In this document: positions 9,194-17,170 of the stretch, in pieces
Numbering within the stretch: position 1 is the first letter of the stretch
How the letters are laid out: each line of letters begins with the position of its first letter
Origin: Thermoplasmata archaeon
Lineage (GTDB): Archaea > Thermoplasmatota > Thermoplasmata > Lutacidiplasmatales > UBA184
Length of the DNA: 64,000 bases
Direction of reading: 5' to 3'
Assembly: GCA_027365105.1 (NCBI GenBank)
Contig: DAHXNZ010000009.1
Span: 1 to 64,000 of the forward strand
Made by a program: the position numbers and the translations under genes
The notes under the pieces: model-generated
What the model was told of the DNA's origin: nothing
The model's database searches: none
Seen by the model: the letters and a program-made list of their open reading frames with translations, nothing else

Positions 9194-9195
9194 GA
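9189..9195 (+). promoter_or_regulatory. TATA box of lsm-rpl37e
   Basis: GTTAAGA begins 31 bases before the lsm ATG and overlaps the stop region of the preceding gene. Confidence 0.55.
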
Positions 9196-9219
9196 GCCGC
9201 GCCCCGTCGCCCTTTCGTG

Positions 9220-9438
9220 ATGGCGATGAAGCCGCTGGACCTGCTCCAGCAGAGCCTGCACAAGCGGGTCCTGGTGGAGATGAAGGGGGGCCGGTCGTAT
9301 CGGGGCGTCCTCGACGCCTTCGACCAGCATCTCAATCTGGTCCTCTCGTCGGCCGAGGAGGTCGTCCAGGAGGCCGTGAAGCCCCGCTCGGGCATCACGC
9401 TGCTCCGCGGCGACTCGATCGTCTACATCTCGCCCTAG
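9220..9438 (+). CDS. Sm-like archaeal protein
   Basis: A 72-residue Sm fold protein. Sm1 motif: VLVEMKGGRSYRGVLDAFDQHLNLVL. Sm2 motif: LLRGDSIVYISP. Such proteins form heptameric rings that bind U-rich RNA. The ATG at 9220 is preferred; a GTG at 9217 directly before it and an ATG at 9226 are alternatives. No Shine-Dalgarno precedes the gene, which fits a leaderless start from the TATA box at 9189. The L37e gene follows after 18 bases, a pairing kept across many archaea. Confidence 0.9.
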   Translation: MAMKPLDLLQQSLHKRVLVEMKGGRSYRGVLDAFDQHLNLVLSSAEEVVQEAVKPRSGITLLRGDSIVYISP

Positions 9439-9456
9439 GAGGATCCGGGAACATCC

Positions 9457-9624
9457 ATGTCGAAGGGAACGCCGTCCCGCCAAGGCGGGAAGATCGTGCA
9501 CGTCATCTGCCGACGCTGCGGCCGCCACGCCTACCACCGCCAGAAGAAGGTCTGCTCGTCGTGCGGCTTCGGCGCCACCGCCCACCGCCGCCGGTACGAC
9601 TGGGCGAAGCTCAAGCGCCCGTAG
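9457..9624 (+). CDS. rpl37e: 50S ribosomal protein L37e
   Basis: A 55-residue zinc-binding protein: [12 protein letters not shown], then [10 protein letters not shown] and CSSCGFG, the C2C2 zinc finger of L37e, with the basic tail [12 protein letters not shown]. It binds 23S rRNA in the large subunit. A Shine-Dalgarno (AGGAGG, 9437-9442) lies in the 18-base gap after lsm. The 3' end overlaps the convergent glycosylase gene by 14 bases. Confidence 0.95.
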   Translation: MSKGTPSRQGGKIVHVICRRCGRHAYHRQKKVCSSCGFGATAHRRRYDWAKLKRP

Positions 9625-10201
9625 CCGGCCGGGACCGCCGGTCGGGCCGCGGGGAGGAGACCCAAGGGCTGCCCGCGATCGCGAACCGGAGCGGAGCCTC
9701 GACGGCCCGACGGATCCCGACCCTCGGTCCGGTGACGATCCGGGGGATCGTCCGGCGGCCGCGCCAGGCGATCGTGCGGCTCGCCACCGTGTCGGTCCCG
9801 TCGTCGGCGTGCCGCAGGCCGAGCGCCCGGGCGAGCCGCCCCGGCCCACGGGTCGACGCCGGAGTCGGGCCCAGGGGCCGACCGGCCCGGAGCAGCACCG
9901 CCTCTCCGGGGCGGGTGACGACGTTCGCGCAGACCACCCGATGGATCCGGTAGACGTAGAGGGTCCCCGGGCGGAGGAACATCGAGCGGTTGCGGGGCGT
10001 CGGGCCCCGGTCGGCATGGTTCGCCGGGTCGTCCGCGACGTACGCCTCGCACTCGACGATCTCGACCCCGCGGCGCCGGCCCGGAGGGCCGACCCACAGC
10101 CGGGCGCCCAAGAGCTCCCGGGCGACCGTCCGCGTCGGCCGGTCGAAAAACCGGCGACCGAGCCGGGGGCGGCGAGACGGCGTCGGGGAGCGCCGGGTCA
10201 C
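9611..10201 (-). CDS. 3-methyladenine DNA glycosylase (AAG/MPG family)
   Basis: 196 residues of the AAG fold that removes alkylated and deaminated purines by base flipping. Recognisable stretches are [19 protein letters not shown] at the start, the catalytic-site strand [20 protein letters not shown] with the general-base Glu, [19 protein letters not shown], the conserved CANVVT, and VLLRAGRPL. The GTG start overlaps the DUF169 stop (GTGA), so it is the last gene of a long minus-strand operon that also contains PolB2 and a RecA-like ATPase. This places base excision in the same transcript as a damage-type polymerase, which is inference from layout. Confidence 0.87.
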   Translation of the reverse strand: MTRRSPTPSRRPRLGRRFFDRPTRTVARELLGARLWVGPPGRRRGVEIVECEAYVADDPANHADRGPTPRNRSMFLRPGTLYVYRIHRVVCANVVTRPGEAVLLRAGRPLGPTPASTRGPGRLARALGLRHADDGTDTVASRTIAWRGRRTIPRIVTGPRVGIRRAVEAPLRFAIAGSPWVSSPRPDRRSRPATGA

Positions 10202-10932
10202 GCCGCCGGGGCGGGGCCGCTCTCGCGGCGCCGCTCGTTCTCCTGGGTCACGTCCTGATTGGCCGAGCGGATCCGGCGGAGCGCCTCGACGAACGGCGCG
10301 ACCGCGTCGCCGCGCAGCCCGACGAGCAGTTCGCTGTCCTTCATCTGGGTGTAGACCCGCGAGCCGGCGCACCCGGTCGAGACCGCGAGCGGGGTGCCGG
10401 CGGTGAGGACCGGCACGATCGAGCACATCGGCCGGCCGAGCACGGGGATCGGCGAAGCCCGGGGCCACGCCCTCCGGTGCGCCTCGTAGACCCACATGAG
10501 CGCCTTCGGGGCGACGAAGAGGAGCACGGCCGTCGGGGTCGACGTGGCGGCGCCGAGCGGACCGTACGAGACGCCGACCGGAGCCTTCGTCTGGTGGGGG
10601 ATCTGGGCGGCCTCGCCCGGAGCGAGGTAGCCGATCGACTCCATCCAGCCGACCGTCTGGGCGAGCCGGCCGCCGAGGTCGCCCTCCATCGGGAGCCCCA
10701 TCACGTAGGCGCCGATCTCGCACGCCTCGTGGGCCGGACGGTCGGCGTAGAACGCGCGGGTCCGCCCGTCCGCGAAGAAGGTGCAGACCGACGGCGCGGG
10801 CTCGGCCCGGACGGGGACGCCGGCCGGGGGGCGATCCTCGTAGTGGAGCTGCATCGGCGGGCTCTCGAGGTCGAGGGCCTCGGTGAGGGCCGCCTGGGCT
10901 TCGGACCAGGAGGGGGCGCGCATATCGTCCAT
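10198..10932 (-). CDS. DUF169 family protein
   Basis: 244 residues matching the DUF169 pattern: an N-terminal SWSEAQAALTEAL helix, PVRAEPAPSVCTFFADGRTRAF, EACEIGAYVMGLP and a central Cys in MCSIVPVLTAGTPLAVSTGCAGSR. Conserved Cys residues (about 52, 70, 173, 191) suggest metal or redox-cofactor binding. Members are common in methanogens and anaerobes and their function is unknown. It lies 24 bases after the glycosyltransferase-like gene and overlaps the glycosylase start. Confidence 0.75.
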   Translation of the reverse strand: MDDMRAPSWSEAQAALTEALDLESPPMQLHYEDRPPAGVPVRAEPAPSVCTFFADGRTRAFYADRPAHEACEIGAYVMGLPMEGDLGGRLAQTVGWMESIGYLAPGEAAQIPHQTKAPVGVSYGPLGAATSTPTAVLLFVAPKALMWVYEAHRRAWPRASPIPVLGRPMCSIVPVLTAGTPLAVSTGCAGSRVYTQMKDSELLVGLRGDAVAPFVEALRRIRSANQDVTQENERRRESGPAPAA

Positions 10933-10956
10933 GGTGGGAAGGGGCGTGGGAACTCA

Positions 10957-12267
10957 TTAGCTTGTGCCGGGGCCGCGCCGGAGCTCCCGGTCCGGCCCTC
11001 GGCTCCCGGTGCGCCCGGGAGCGGCCGCCCTCGCCCGGGCGACCCAGCCGGCCGCGTCGGGGTCCTTCGCCAGTCCCTGGGCGAGCCGGGCGATGAGTTC
11101 GACCGGATCGCGGAACGGCTCTGGGAAGCGGGCCCCGCCCCACCGGGCCGGAAACCTTGCCCAGCTCCCCTCCCGGCGATGGGCCCGTCGGACGACCTCC
11201 TCGACCCGCCGCCCCCGCGCGAAGTCGGAGAGGTCCCGCCGCAGATCCGCGGCCACGCCCGCGTCCCGGGCGGCCGCCAGGAGCCGGGCGATCTTTTCGG
11301 GGCGGTGCCGGCGGACCTTCCGACCCTCCCCCCGGATCCCGTTGAAGTAGAGGAACGGGCGCCCGTCCGCCAGCGCTTCCAGGAGGGTGCGGCTGCCCGT
11401 GACGATCCGAAGCTCCGCCCGATCCCACTCCCTTCGCCAGCGGGCCCCGGGGAGCGGGCCGAGGAGGACGTCGATCCCCTCGGCGGGACCCCAGGGCCGG
11501 GGGGTGACGACCCGCAGCCGCACCCGGGGCCGTGAACTCCCGAGCCCCGCCCGGACCCGGGGCGCGATCCGTTCGGCGCTCGACGGGCTCGCGTACCAGA
11601 GCCACCGCCGTTCCCGGGCCGGGCTCCGCGATCGGCGGCGACCGGGCGGATCGGCGGGGATCGGTCCGGTCATCACGGCGCTCGCGAACTCCCGGGCGAA
11701 GGCCCGGTCGGGCCGGAAGGTCGGGAAGAGGTGGAGGACCCGGGGCCGGTCGAAGCCCCGGTACCGGGCGTACTCCCGGTGGAAGAGACGGGCCCGCCGG
11801 GCGAACGACGGTCCGGTCGAGATCGCCCGCCGGGGGACCCCGCCCTCGCGCAGCCGCTCCCGCTCGGCCGCCCGGCTCGTGAGCGTCCGGGCGAACTCCT
11901 CGAGGCTCACGTGGAGGGTCCGTTCGGCGCCGTGGACCGCCTCGATCTCCCGGACCTCCCGGGCCCAGGGACCTCCCTCCTCGGGCGCGGCGCTGAGCCC
12001 CCACGACGCCGTCACGGTGATCGCCGGGGTCCCGGGGGGCCCCGGAGAGCCGGACCGGTCGATGGGGGGCCAAGGCCAGGGGCCCGGGAGACCCCGGGGC
12101 AGCGGGTGGCCCGCCGCACGGTACCAACGGACCCGCTGGCCCCGGGCCACCAGCTGCCGGCCGACCGCGAGCACCTCCTCAATGTCGCCCCAGCCACCCC
12201 CGACGACCGCCGGGAGGAGGTAGATCGCCGGGCGGGGCCGGTCGGGACCCGGACGGCCCGGGGTCAT
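10957..12267 (-). CDS. glycosyltransferase-like protein (GT-B-type, tentative)
   Basis: 436 residues, Arg- and Pro-rich. The N-terminus has a Rossmann-like start, AIYLLPAVVGGGWGDIEEVL, with a Gly-rich turn, and the next helix and strand read GRQLVARGQRVRWYRAAGHP. The second half contains ELRIVTGSRTLLEALADGRPFLYFNG, the donor-site pattern of GT-B glycosyltransferases (MurG/UDP-GT like), and a final RRVEEVVRRAHRREG. The sugar donor and acceptor are unknown. The ATG overlaps the GNAT stop by four bases (ATGA), so it is co-translated with the PolB2 operon, although no repair role is evident. Confidence 0.5.
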   Translation of the reverse strand: MTPGRPGPDRPRPAIYLLPAVVGGGWGDIEEVLAVGRQLVARGQRVRWYRAAGHPLPRGLPGPWPWPPIDRSGSPGPPGTPAITVTASWGLSAAPEEGGPWAREVREIEAVHGAERTLHVSLEEFARTLTSRAAERERLREGGVPRRAISTGPSFARRARLFHREYARYRGFDRPRVLHLFPTFRPDRAFAREFASAVMTGPIPADPPGRRRSRSPARERRWLWYASPSSAERIAPRVRAGLGSSRPRVRLRVVTPRPWGPAEGIDVLLGPLPGARWRREWDRAELRIVTGSRTLLEALADGRPFLYFNGIRGEGRKVRRHRPEKIARLLAAARDAGVAADLRRDLSDFARGRRVEEVVRRAHRREGSWARFPARWGGARFPEPFRDPVELIARLAQGLAKDPDAAGWVARARAAAPGRTGSRGPDRELRRGPGTS

Positions 12268-13193
12268 GACCGGGCGGGCCGGACGAGCGTCTCCAGCTCG
12301 TAGACCGGAACGAATCCGGCGTCCCGCAGCGCCGCGGCCGCGGCGAGCTTGTAGTCGGGCAGGTGCGCCACGATCCGTCGGGCGCCCGCGCCCCGGGCCC
12401 AGGCGAGCCCCTCCTCAATCGCGGGCTTGAGCCGCCCCGGCGGGACCGAGGGCGCGACGACCAGCCTCAGGCTGCCGCTCGTCTGGGTCTCGGAAGCGGA
12501 GAGGTGGAGGTAGGCGGCCGGGCGGCCGTCGATCTCGACCGTACGGACGTACGACCGGGCCGCCAGCAGGGCATCGACGAACGACGTCGCGCCGAACTCG
12601 CCCTCCCCGGTCGGCAGCACCTCCTCGACCTCGGCCGGCACCTCCGCCCGCGCGGCGGCGAGGAGCGCGGGGAGATCGGACGGCCGGTACGGCCGGCTCG
12701 CGGGCGGCGCCGCCCCGTTCTCGGCGGCGAGATCCCGGCTCCACAGGTGCATCGTCCGGAGGTCCCGGTAGCCGAGCGATCGGTACAGGGCGATCGCCGG
12801 CGCGTTGGTCGAGAGGACGTCCAGCACCACGTAGCGCCGGTGCCGCCGGCCGGTCTCCTCCTGGGCGCGGAGGAGCAGCCGGCGGGCGAACCCCCGGCGT
12901 CGCCACCCCGGATCGACGCTCACGTTGCTCACGTAGCCGGCCCGGGCGCTGAAGGTGAGGAGGGTCCCGGCGACGAGCCGGCCCTGCTCCTCGATGATGA
13001 AGTACCGGAACACCGGCCGCCCGGCGAGCCGGGCGAGGGCGAGCACCAGGCGGATGTGGGGCCGGAAGATCCGGTGCAGCACCTTCTCCATCGCCTCGGG
13101 GCGGAAGCCGAGCAGGGCCGACTCCTCGGGGAAGCTCACCCGGGTGAGTTCGAACAGGCGGTGGGCGTCGCGCGGACCGAGGTCCCTCAGCAC
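12264..13193 (-). CDS. tandem GNAT acetyltransferase
   Basis: 309 residues with two GNAT-type halves. The first is complete: YFIIEEQGRLVAGTLLTFS, then YVSNVSVDPGWRRRGFARRL, the acetyl-CoA pyrophosphate loop (Arg/Gln-x-x-Gly-x-Gly/Ala type), and ALYRSLGYRDLRTMHLW. The second half (about 160-309) keeps the fold, SLRLVVAPSVPPGRLKPAI, but has no clear acetyl-CoA loop. The GTG start at 13193 overlaps the HEAT-repeat gene's end by seven bases. The substrate is unknown; N-terminal protein acetylation or small-molecule acetylation are both possible. Confidence 0.75.
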   Translation of the reverse strand: MLRDLGPRDAHRLFELTRVSFPEESALLGFRPEAMEKVLHRIFRPHIRLVLALARLAGRPVFRYFIIEEQGRLVAGTLLTFSARAGYVSNVSVDPGWRRRGFARRLLLRAQEETGRRHRRYVVLDVLSTNAPAIALYRSLGYRDLRTMHLWSRDLAAENGAAPPASRPYRPSDLPALLAAARAEVPAEVEEVLPTGEGEFGATSFVDALLAARSYVRTVEIDGRPAAYLHLSASETQTSGSLRLVVAPSVPPGRLKPAIEEGLAWARGAGARRIVAHLPDYKLAAAAALRDAGFVPVYELETLVRPARS

Positions 13194-14632
13194 GCGCCGT
13201 CCTCCCCGCCGTCCGCACCGGCGAGCGTCCGTTCGAAGAGGTCGCGCAGCGGCACCGCCGGCCCGCCCGGCCCGAGCGGGGCCGGCGGCCGCACCGGGGC
13301 CTCGAGCGCCGAGTCGGGCAATGCCCGGTAGAGCTCCCGGAGGTGGCCGACGATCCCCTCGTCGCCCACCCGTTCGGCGATCGCGCCCAGCGCGGTGACG
13401 AGCGCCCCGAAGAGCCGCTCGTCGGCGTCGCTCGCGAGCCGGACCGCCCCCTCCCCCTGGGCGAGGGTCGGGGCCGACCGGACCGGCCCGGGCCGGGCGT
13501 CGCGCAGGAGCGTCAGGAGCCTGGGCCGGGCGCCGTCATCGGCCCACCGACCCGCGACCCAGACCGCGGCGAGCCGGACCTCGGGGTCGTCGTCCCGGAG
13601 CCGTTCCCGGATCTCGGGCGCCGTCTCGGTCAGATCGAGCATGCCGAGCGCGTAGACGGCGCCGCGGCGCGGCCAGGGGTGGGGATCGCGGAGCCGCCGG
13701 ACGAGCCCCCCCAGATCCTCCGGGCCGCCGACAAGTCCGAGCGCGAGCGCGGCGGCGCCCCGGACGCTCCAGGCCGGATCGTCGAGCGCGGCCCGGGCGG
13801 CCGGCCCGGCCTCGGGCGCGCGCATCGTCCCGAGCGCATGGATCGCGCAGACCCGGATCGACGCGACCGGGTCCTGCGCCGCCTCGAGGAGGGCGGGGCG
13901 GCCCCGGGGATCGCCGATCCGCCCCAGCGCGACGGCGATCGCCGGCCGCTCCCAGAGCGGGGCGTCGTGGAGCCGCCCGGCGAGGTACGGGACGCTCTCC
14001 CGGTCCCGGCGACGGCCGAGGACGACGGCCGCCGCGATCCGGACCCGGGGGGCCGGATCGCGAAGGAACGGACGGATCGGCTCGACGAGCCGATCGCCAC
14101 CGACCCGGTCGAGCGCGAGGATCGCCTCCCGACGGACCCGGTCGTGGGGGTCGTTCAACCGGGCGACGAGCGCGGGCCGGGTCGACGGGTCGGCGAGATG
14201 GCCGAGCGCGAGGGTGGCGGCGGAGCGGACCTCGGGCGACCGGTCGTCGAGCCGGGCGAGCAGCCGGGGGATGAGCGACCGGTCCGGGATCCGGGAGAGC
14301 GCGTAGGCCGCCGCCGCCCGGACCCGGGCGTCGCCGTCGTCGAGCCGCGCCTCGAGCGGGCCCCGGCTCTCGGGGCGGGCAAGCCGGCCGAGCGCCCCGG
14401 CCGCCCCCGCCCGGACCCCGACGTCGGGATCGCTCAGGGCCGCCTCGAGGAGCGTCCGGTCGCGGGGGTCGCCCCGCTCGGCGAGCGCCTGGATCGCCCG
14501 GCGGCGGACCCGGGGATCCGGGTCGGCGGGGTCCGGCGCCGCGGCGGGCCGGCGGCGGCCCGACGACCGTCGGGGCCGCGCGGCGGCCGCCTCGGCCGTG
14601 TCGGTCTTCGGCACACCGGTTACAGGGACCAT
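13187..14632 (-). CDS. HEAT-repeat scaffold protein overlapping polB2
   Basis: 481 residues made almost wholly of about 11 short HEAT/PBS-lyase repeats (roughly residues 40-440). The repeating pattern is D-P-x-V-R-x-A-A-A-x-A-L-G with positively charged inner turns, for example PEVRSAATLALGHLADP and DRVRREAILALDRVGGD. Such solenoids bind proteins or DNA and have no catalytic centre. The N-terminal 40 residues are Ala/Arg/Pro-rich and probably disordered. The ATG at 14632 lies inside the last codons of polB2 (13-base overlap), so the two are translationally coupled. A bridging role between PolB2 and other repair factors is inference. Confidence 0.8.
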   Translation of the reverse strand: MVPVTGVPKTDTAEAAAARPRRSSGRRRPAAAPDPADPDPRVRRRAIQALAERGDPRDRTLLEAALSDPDVGVRAGAAGALGRLARPESRGPLEARLDDGDARVRAAAAYALSRIPDRSLIPRLLARLDDRSPEVRSAATLALGHLADPSTRPALVARLNDPHDRVRREAILALDRVGGDRLVEPIRPFLRDPAPRVRIAAAVVLGRRRDRESVPYLAGRLHDAPLWERPAIAVALGRIGDPRGRPALLEAAQDPVASIRVCAIHALGTMRAPEAGPAARAALDDPAWSVRGAAALALGLVGGPEDLGGLVRRLRDPHPWPRRGAVYALGMLDLTETAPEIRERLRDDDPEVRLAAVWVAGRWADDGARPRLLTLLRDARPGPVRSAPTLAQGEGAVRLASDADERLFGALVTALGAIAERVGDEGIVGHLRELYRALPDSALEAPVRPPAPLGPGGPAVPLRDLFERTLAGADGGEDGAC

Positions 14633-16911
14633 GGACGGATAACGGGTCGGATGGGCGGCCGGGGCCCCGGACGGCCCGGCCGGCGGGCCGGGGCGATCGC
14701 CCAGCGCTCGGCGAGCTCGGCTTCGGTCACCCCGAGCGGCGCGAGGAGGGTCGCGACGGTGCGGGCGAGAAGCCCCAGGTAGACCCCGACGTCGTACGGC
14801 CCCTCGATCGGCTCGGCCCCGAGCACCCGGACCCGCCGGCGCCACGACCGGCTGGTCCGGTCGGCCACCACGTAGCGGACGTCGGGGGCCTCGGGCCGCT
14901 GCCGGGCGGCGGCGACCGCGTCGGTGAAGGGGCTCGCGGCGTTCGGCGTGCGGCCGAACCGGTGGGCGATCAGGAGCCGGTGCGGATCGACCCCGCCGGA
15001 TCGGAGTTCGGCCGCGAAGAGGTCGGCCCGGGCGAGCGCCCGGGGCCGCTCGGCAAGCACCCGGGCGGCGTCCGGGGCCCGGGCGAACAGCTCGAGGATC
15101 TCCCGCTCGACGTGCCGCAGGTAGTCGGGGGTATCGTGCCGGCGGCTGCCGATCCCCCGGATCTTGTACTCGCCGGACGCGTACCGCCCGAAGAACCGGT
15201 TCGGCACGCCGAGGCCGGTCCGGGCCGACGGCAGGAAGGCGATCCACCGGTACCGGCCCTCGTAGCCCAACGGCAGGTCGACGGCGGCCCCGAGCTCGCT
15301 CGCCCACCGCTCGGGATCGGGAGGCGAAGCGGCCGGATCGACCGAGAGCCAGAGGGAGTCGACGATCCCGTGGAGGACCCGGTAGCCGGCCCGGGCGGCG
15401 GCCCGGGCGACGTCGGCGAGGAGCTGCCGGGCGAAGGCGTTGATCGCCTCGTGGACCTCGATCCGGCCGAACCGGGCGTTGCGGTAGCCCTGGTAGCCGA
15501 AGGCGGTGACGAGGATCCATTTGAGCATCTTCGCCCGCCCGCGGTCGCGCGAGCGCGCCTCGGGCGAGCGGTCGGTCCGCCGGGCCGACCGCCGGAGCGC
15601 CCGCCGGCGGGCAATGAGCGGCGCCAGGGTGCGGGGGAGGAGGCCGGGCCGGCGGGCACAGAACCGGTAGCCGAGCCCCGGGGCGACGTGGGGCGACGCG
15701 GGGCAGCATCGGCACCCGAGGCTCTCCGACGAGAGGTTGTGCCGCACCATGAGGTGCGGGAAGAGGCTCACGAAGTCGAACTCGTCGACCGCGTCGTGGA
15801 GCCCGACCGGCGGCTGGAAGATCACCCCGCCCCGGTCGGCCCGCACCAGGTGGTCGGCGGTCCGGAACCCCTCGGGCCGGTACTTCTTCCACGGCACCGC
15901 GGCGCCCGCGTCCAGGGCGGCCTCGATCTCGAGCGCGGTGAAGACGGTCCCCGGCGACTGCCGGGCGACGGTCTCGAACGGGAGCCGGGAGAGCCGGGCG
16001 GCGTCGATCAGGCCGGCGAGGCCGACGTCGTCGTAGAGGAACGAGGTCGTCCGGTCGACGTGGAACCGGCCCGGCACCCGGTACGCCGCCGGCCGGTGGT
16101 AGATCCGGCCGTACGAGGCGAAGGAGCGGGCGGGCCGGAACGGCCGCTCCCCGCCCGGGATCCGGCCCAGGTGGAAGCGGTCGGGGCCGAGCCCGTGGGC
16201 CCGGGCCCGGGCGTAGAGCCTCGGCAGGTCGTCGCCGTCCCCCCCGTCGGTCAGCAGGAGGTCGGGATCCTCCCGGGCGAGCCGCTCGGCCAGGGCCCGG
16301 AGGAGCGGCTCCTCCGGGCCGTCCATCCGCTCGTCGCCGAGGCGGATCTCCCGGATCGGCGCGTCGACCGGGACGGACGCCCCCCGGGGCCCGTCGCCGG
16401 CGCGGACCGCGAGCTCGACGACGCGCAGCGGGATCGGCCGATAGTCGATCCGCCCGGCCGGCTCGAGGGCGACCGCCGACTCCGCCGGGCCGGTCAGCGG
16501 TGCGAACGGGTAGAGCCGGCGGGCCCGGTAGAACTCCGAGACGAGCGGCCGGTCGACGTTGTAGAGCGGGTAGCGGAAGTACCCGCCGAGCGCGTCGATC
16601 GACCGGGCGAGGGGAAGCCGGTCCGGGGCAGCGCGGGGGGTCACCGCGAGGGCCCGGACCGGCCGGGACGATTCGAGCCGGAGCCTCCGGACGACCGGCT
16701 CGACCGACGCCGCCCGCCCGTCGTCGGCGAGCCGGCGCATCACCTCCGCCCGCTCGTCGGCCGGGACCTCGACGTAGAACGGGCAGGCGAACTCGACCGG
16801 ATCGACCCGCGTCGATCCGTCGGGACGACGGATCCACATCCGCACCCCCCGGCCGTCGGGCCGCTCGTCGACGTCGAGCAGCCACCCCGAGATCGCCGGG
16901 GAGCCCGCCAT
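14620..16911 (-). CDS. polB2: family B DNA polymerase, PolB2 type (altered active sites)
   Basis: 763 residues. Motif A is DFVSLFPHL (379-387), keeping the metal-binding Asp. The motif B region KWILVTAFGYQG (464-475) lacks the usual Asn-Ser. Motif C reads HGIVDS (514-519), where the family has YGDTDS, so the first catalytic Asp is Ile516. The exonuclease part (about 150-330) lacks the normal DxE and Nx3(F/Y)D signatures. A Cys cluster (400, 402, 403, 418) follows motif A as in other PolB2 proteins. These changes define the archaeal PolB2 group, which was long thought inactive and is linked in Sulfolobus to DNA-damage survival. It starts seven bases after the 83-aa gene and overlaps the HEAT gene. 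Confidence 0.87.
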   Translation of the reverse strand: MAGSPAISGWLLDVDERPDGRGVRMWIRRPDGSTRVDPVEFACPFYVEVPADERAEVMRRLADDGRAASVEPVVRRLRLESSRPVRALAVTPRAAPDRLPLARSIDALGGYFRYPLYNVDRPLVSEFYRARRLYPFAPLTGPAESAVALEPAGRIDYRPIPLRVVELAVRAGDGPRGASVPVDAPIREIRLGDERMDGPEEPLLRALAERLAREDPDLLLTDGGDGDDLPRLYARARAHGLGPDRFHLGRIPGGERPFRPARSFASYGRIYHRPAAYRVPGRFHVDRTTSFLYDDVGLAGLIDAARLSRLPFETVARQSPGTVFTALEIEAALDAGAAVPWKKYRPEGFRTADHLVRADRGGVIFQPPVGLHDAVDEFDFVSLFPHLMVRHNLSSESLGCRCCPASPHVAPGLGYRFCARRPGLLPRTLAPLIARRRALRRSARRTDRSPEARSRDRGRAKMLKWILVTAFGYQGYRNARFGRIEVHEAINAFARQLLADVARAAARAGYRVLHGIVDSLWLSVDPAASPPDPERWASELGAAVDLPLGYEGRYRWIAFLPSARTGLGVPNRFFGRYASGEYKIRGIGSRRHDTPDYLRHVEREILELFARAPDAARVLAERPRALARADLFAAELRSGGVDPHRLLIAHRFGRTPNAASPFTDAVAAARQRPEAPDVRYVVADRTSRSWRRRVRVLGAEPIEGPYDVGVYLGLLARTVATLLAPLGVTEAELAERWAIAPARRPGRPGPRPPIRPVIRPWSL

Positions 16912-16918
16912 CGGACGC

Positions 16919-17170
16919 TCACCGCTCGGGCGGCCGGCCCTCGAGTTCGCGGAGCCGTCGCGCCAGGTCCAGAAGGACCGAGAGGAGGATCGTCTCGAGG
17001 AGATCCGGGCTGCCGACGTGCGTCGCCGGGGCGACGTAGCGCCGGGCGCCGGTCCGCAGGGTCTCGAAGGCGGCCTTTTCCTCGGGCGTCGTGAGGAGCC
17101 GGGCGAACTCCTCCCAGCGGCTCATCCGGGCCTCGAGCGCCTGCCGGTACGTCGGGGCGGTGCGTCCCAT
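16919..17170 (-). CDS. 83-aa helical protein of the PolB2 operon
   Basis: A short, charged, helix-rich protein: SRWEEFARLLTTPEEKAAFE, then LLETILLSVLLDLARRLREL. It has no known domain that I recognise. The start ATG at 17170 follows a strong GGAGGTGAT Shine-Dalgarno and lies inside the RecA-like gene (49-base overlap). It ends seven bases before polB2. Small uncharacterised proteins are reported next to PolB2 and its RecA-like partner in other archaea, so it may be a structural subunit of the same complex. That role is inference. Confidence 0.7.
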   Translation of the reverse strand: MGRTAPTYRQALEARMSRWEEFARLLTTPEEKAAFETLRTGARRYVAPATHVGSPDLLETILLSVLLDLARRLRELEGRPPER

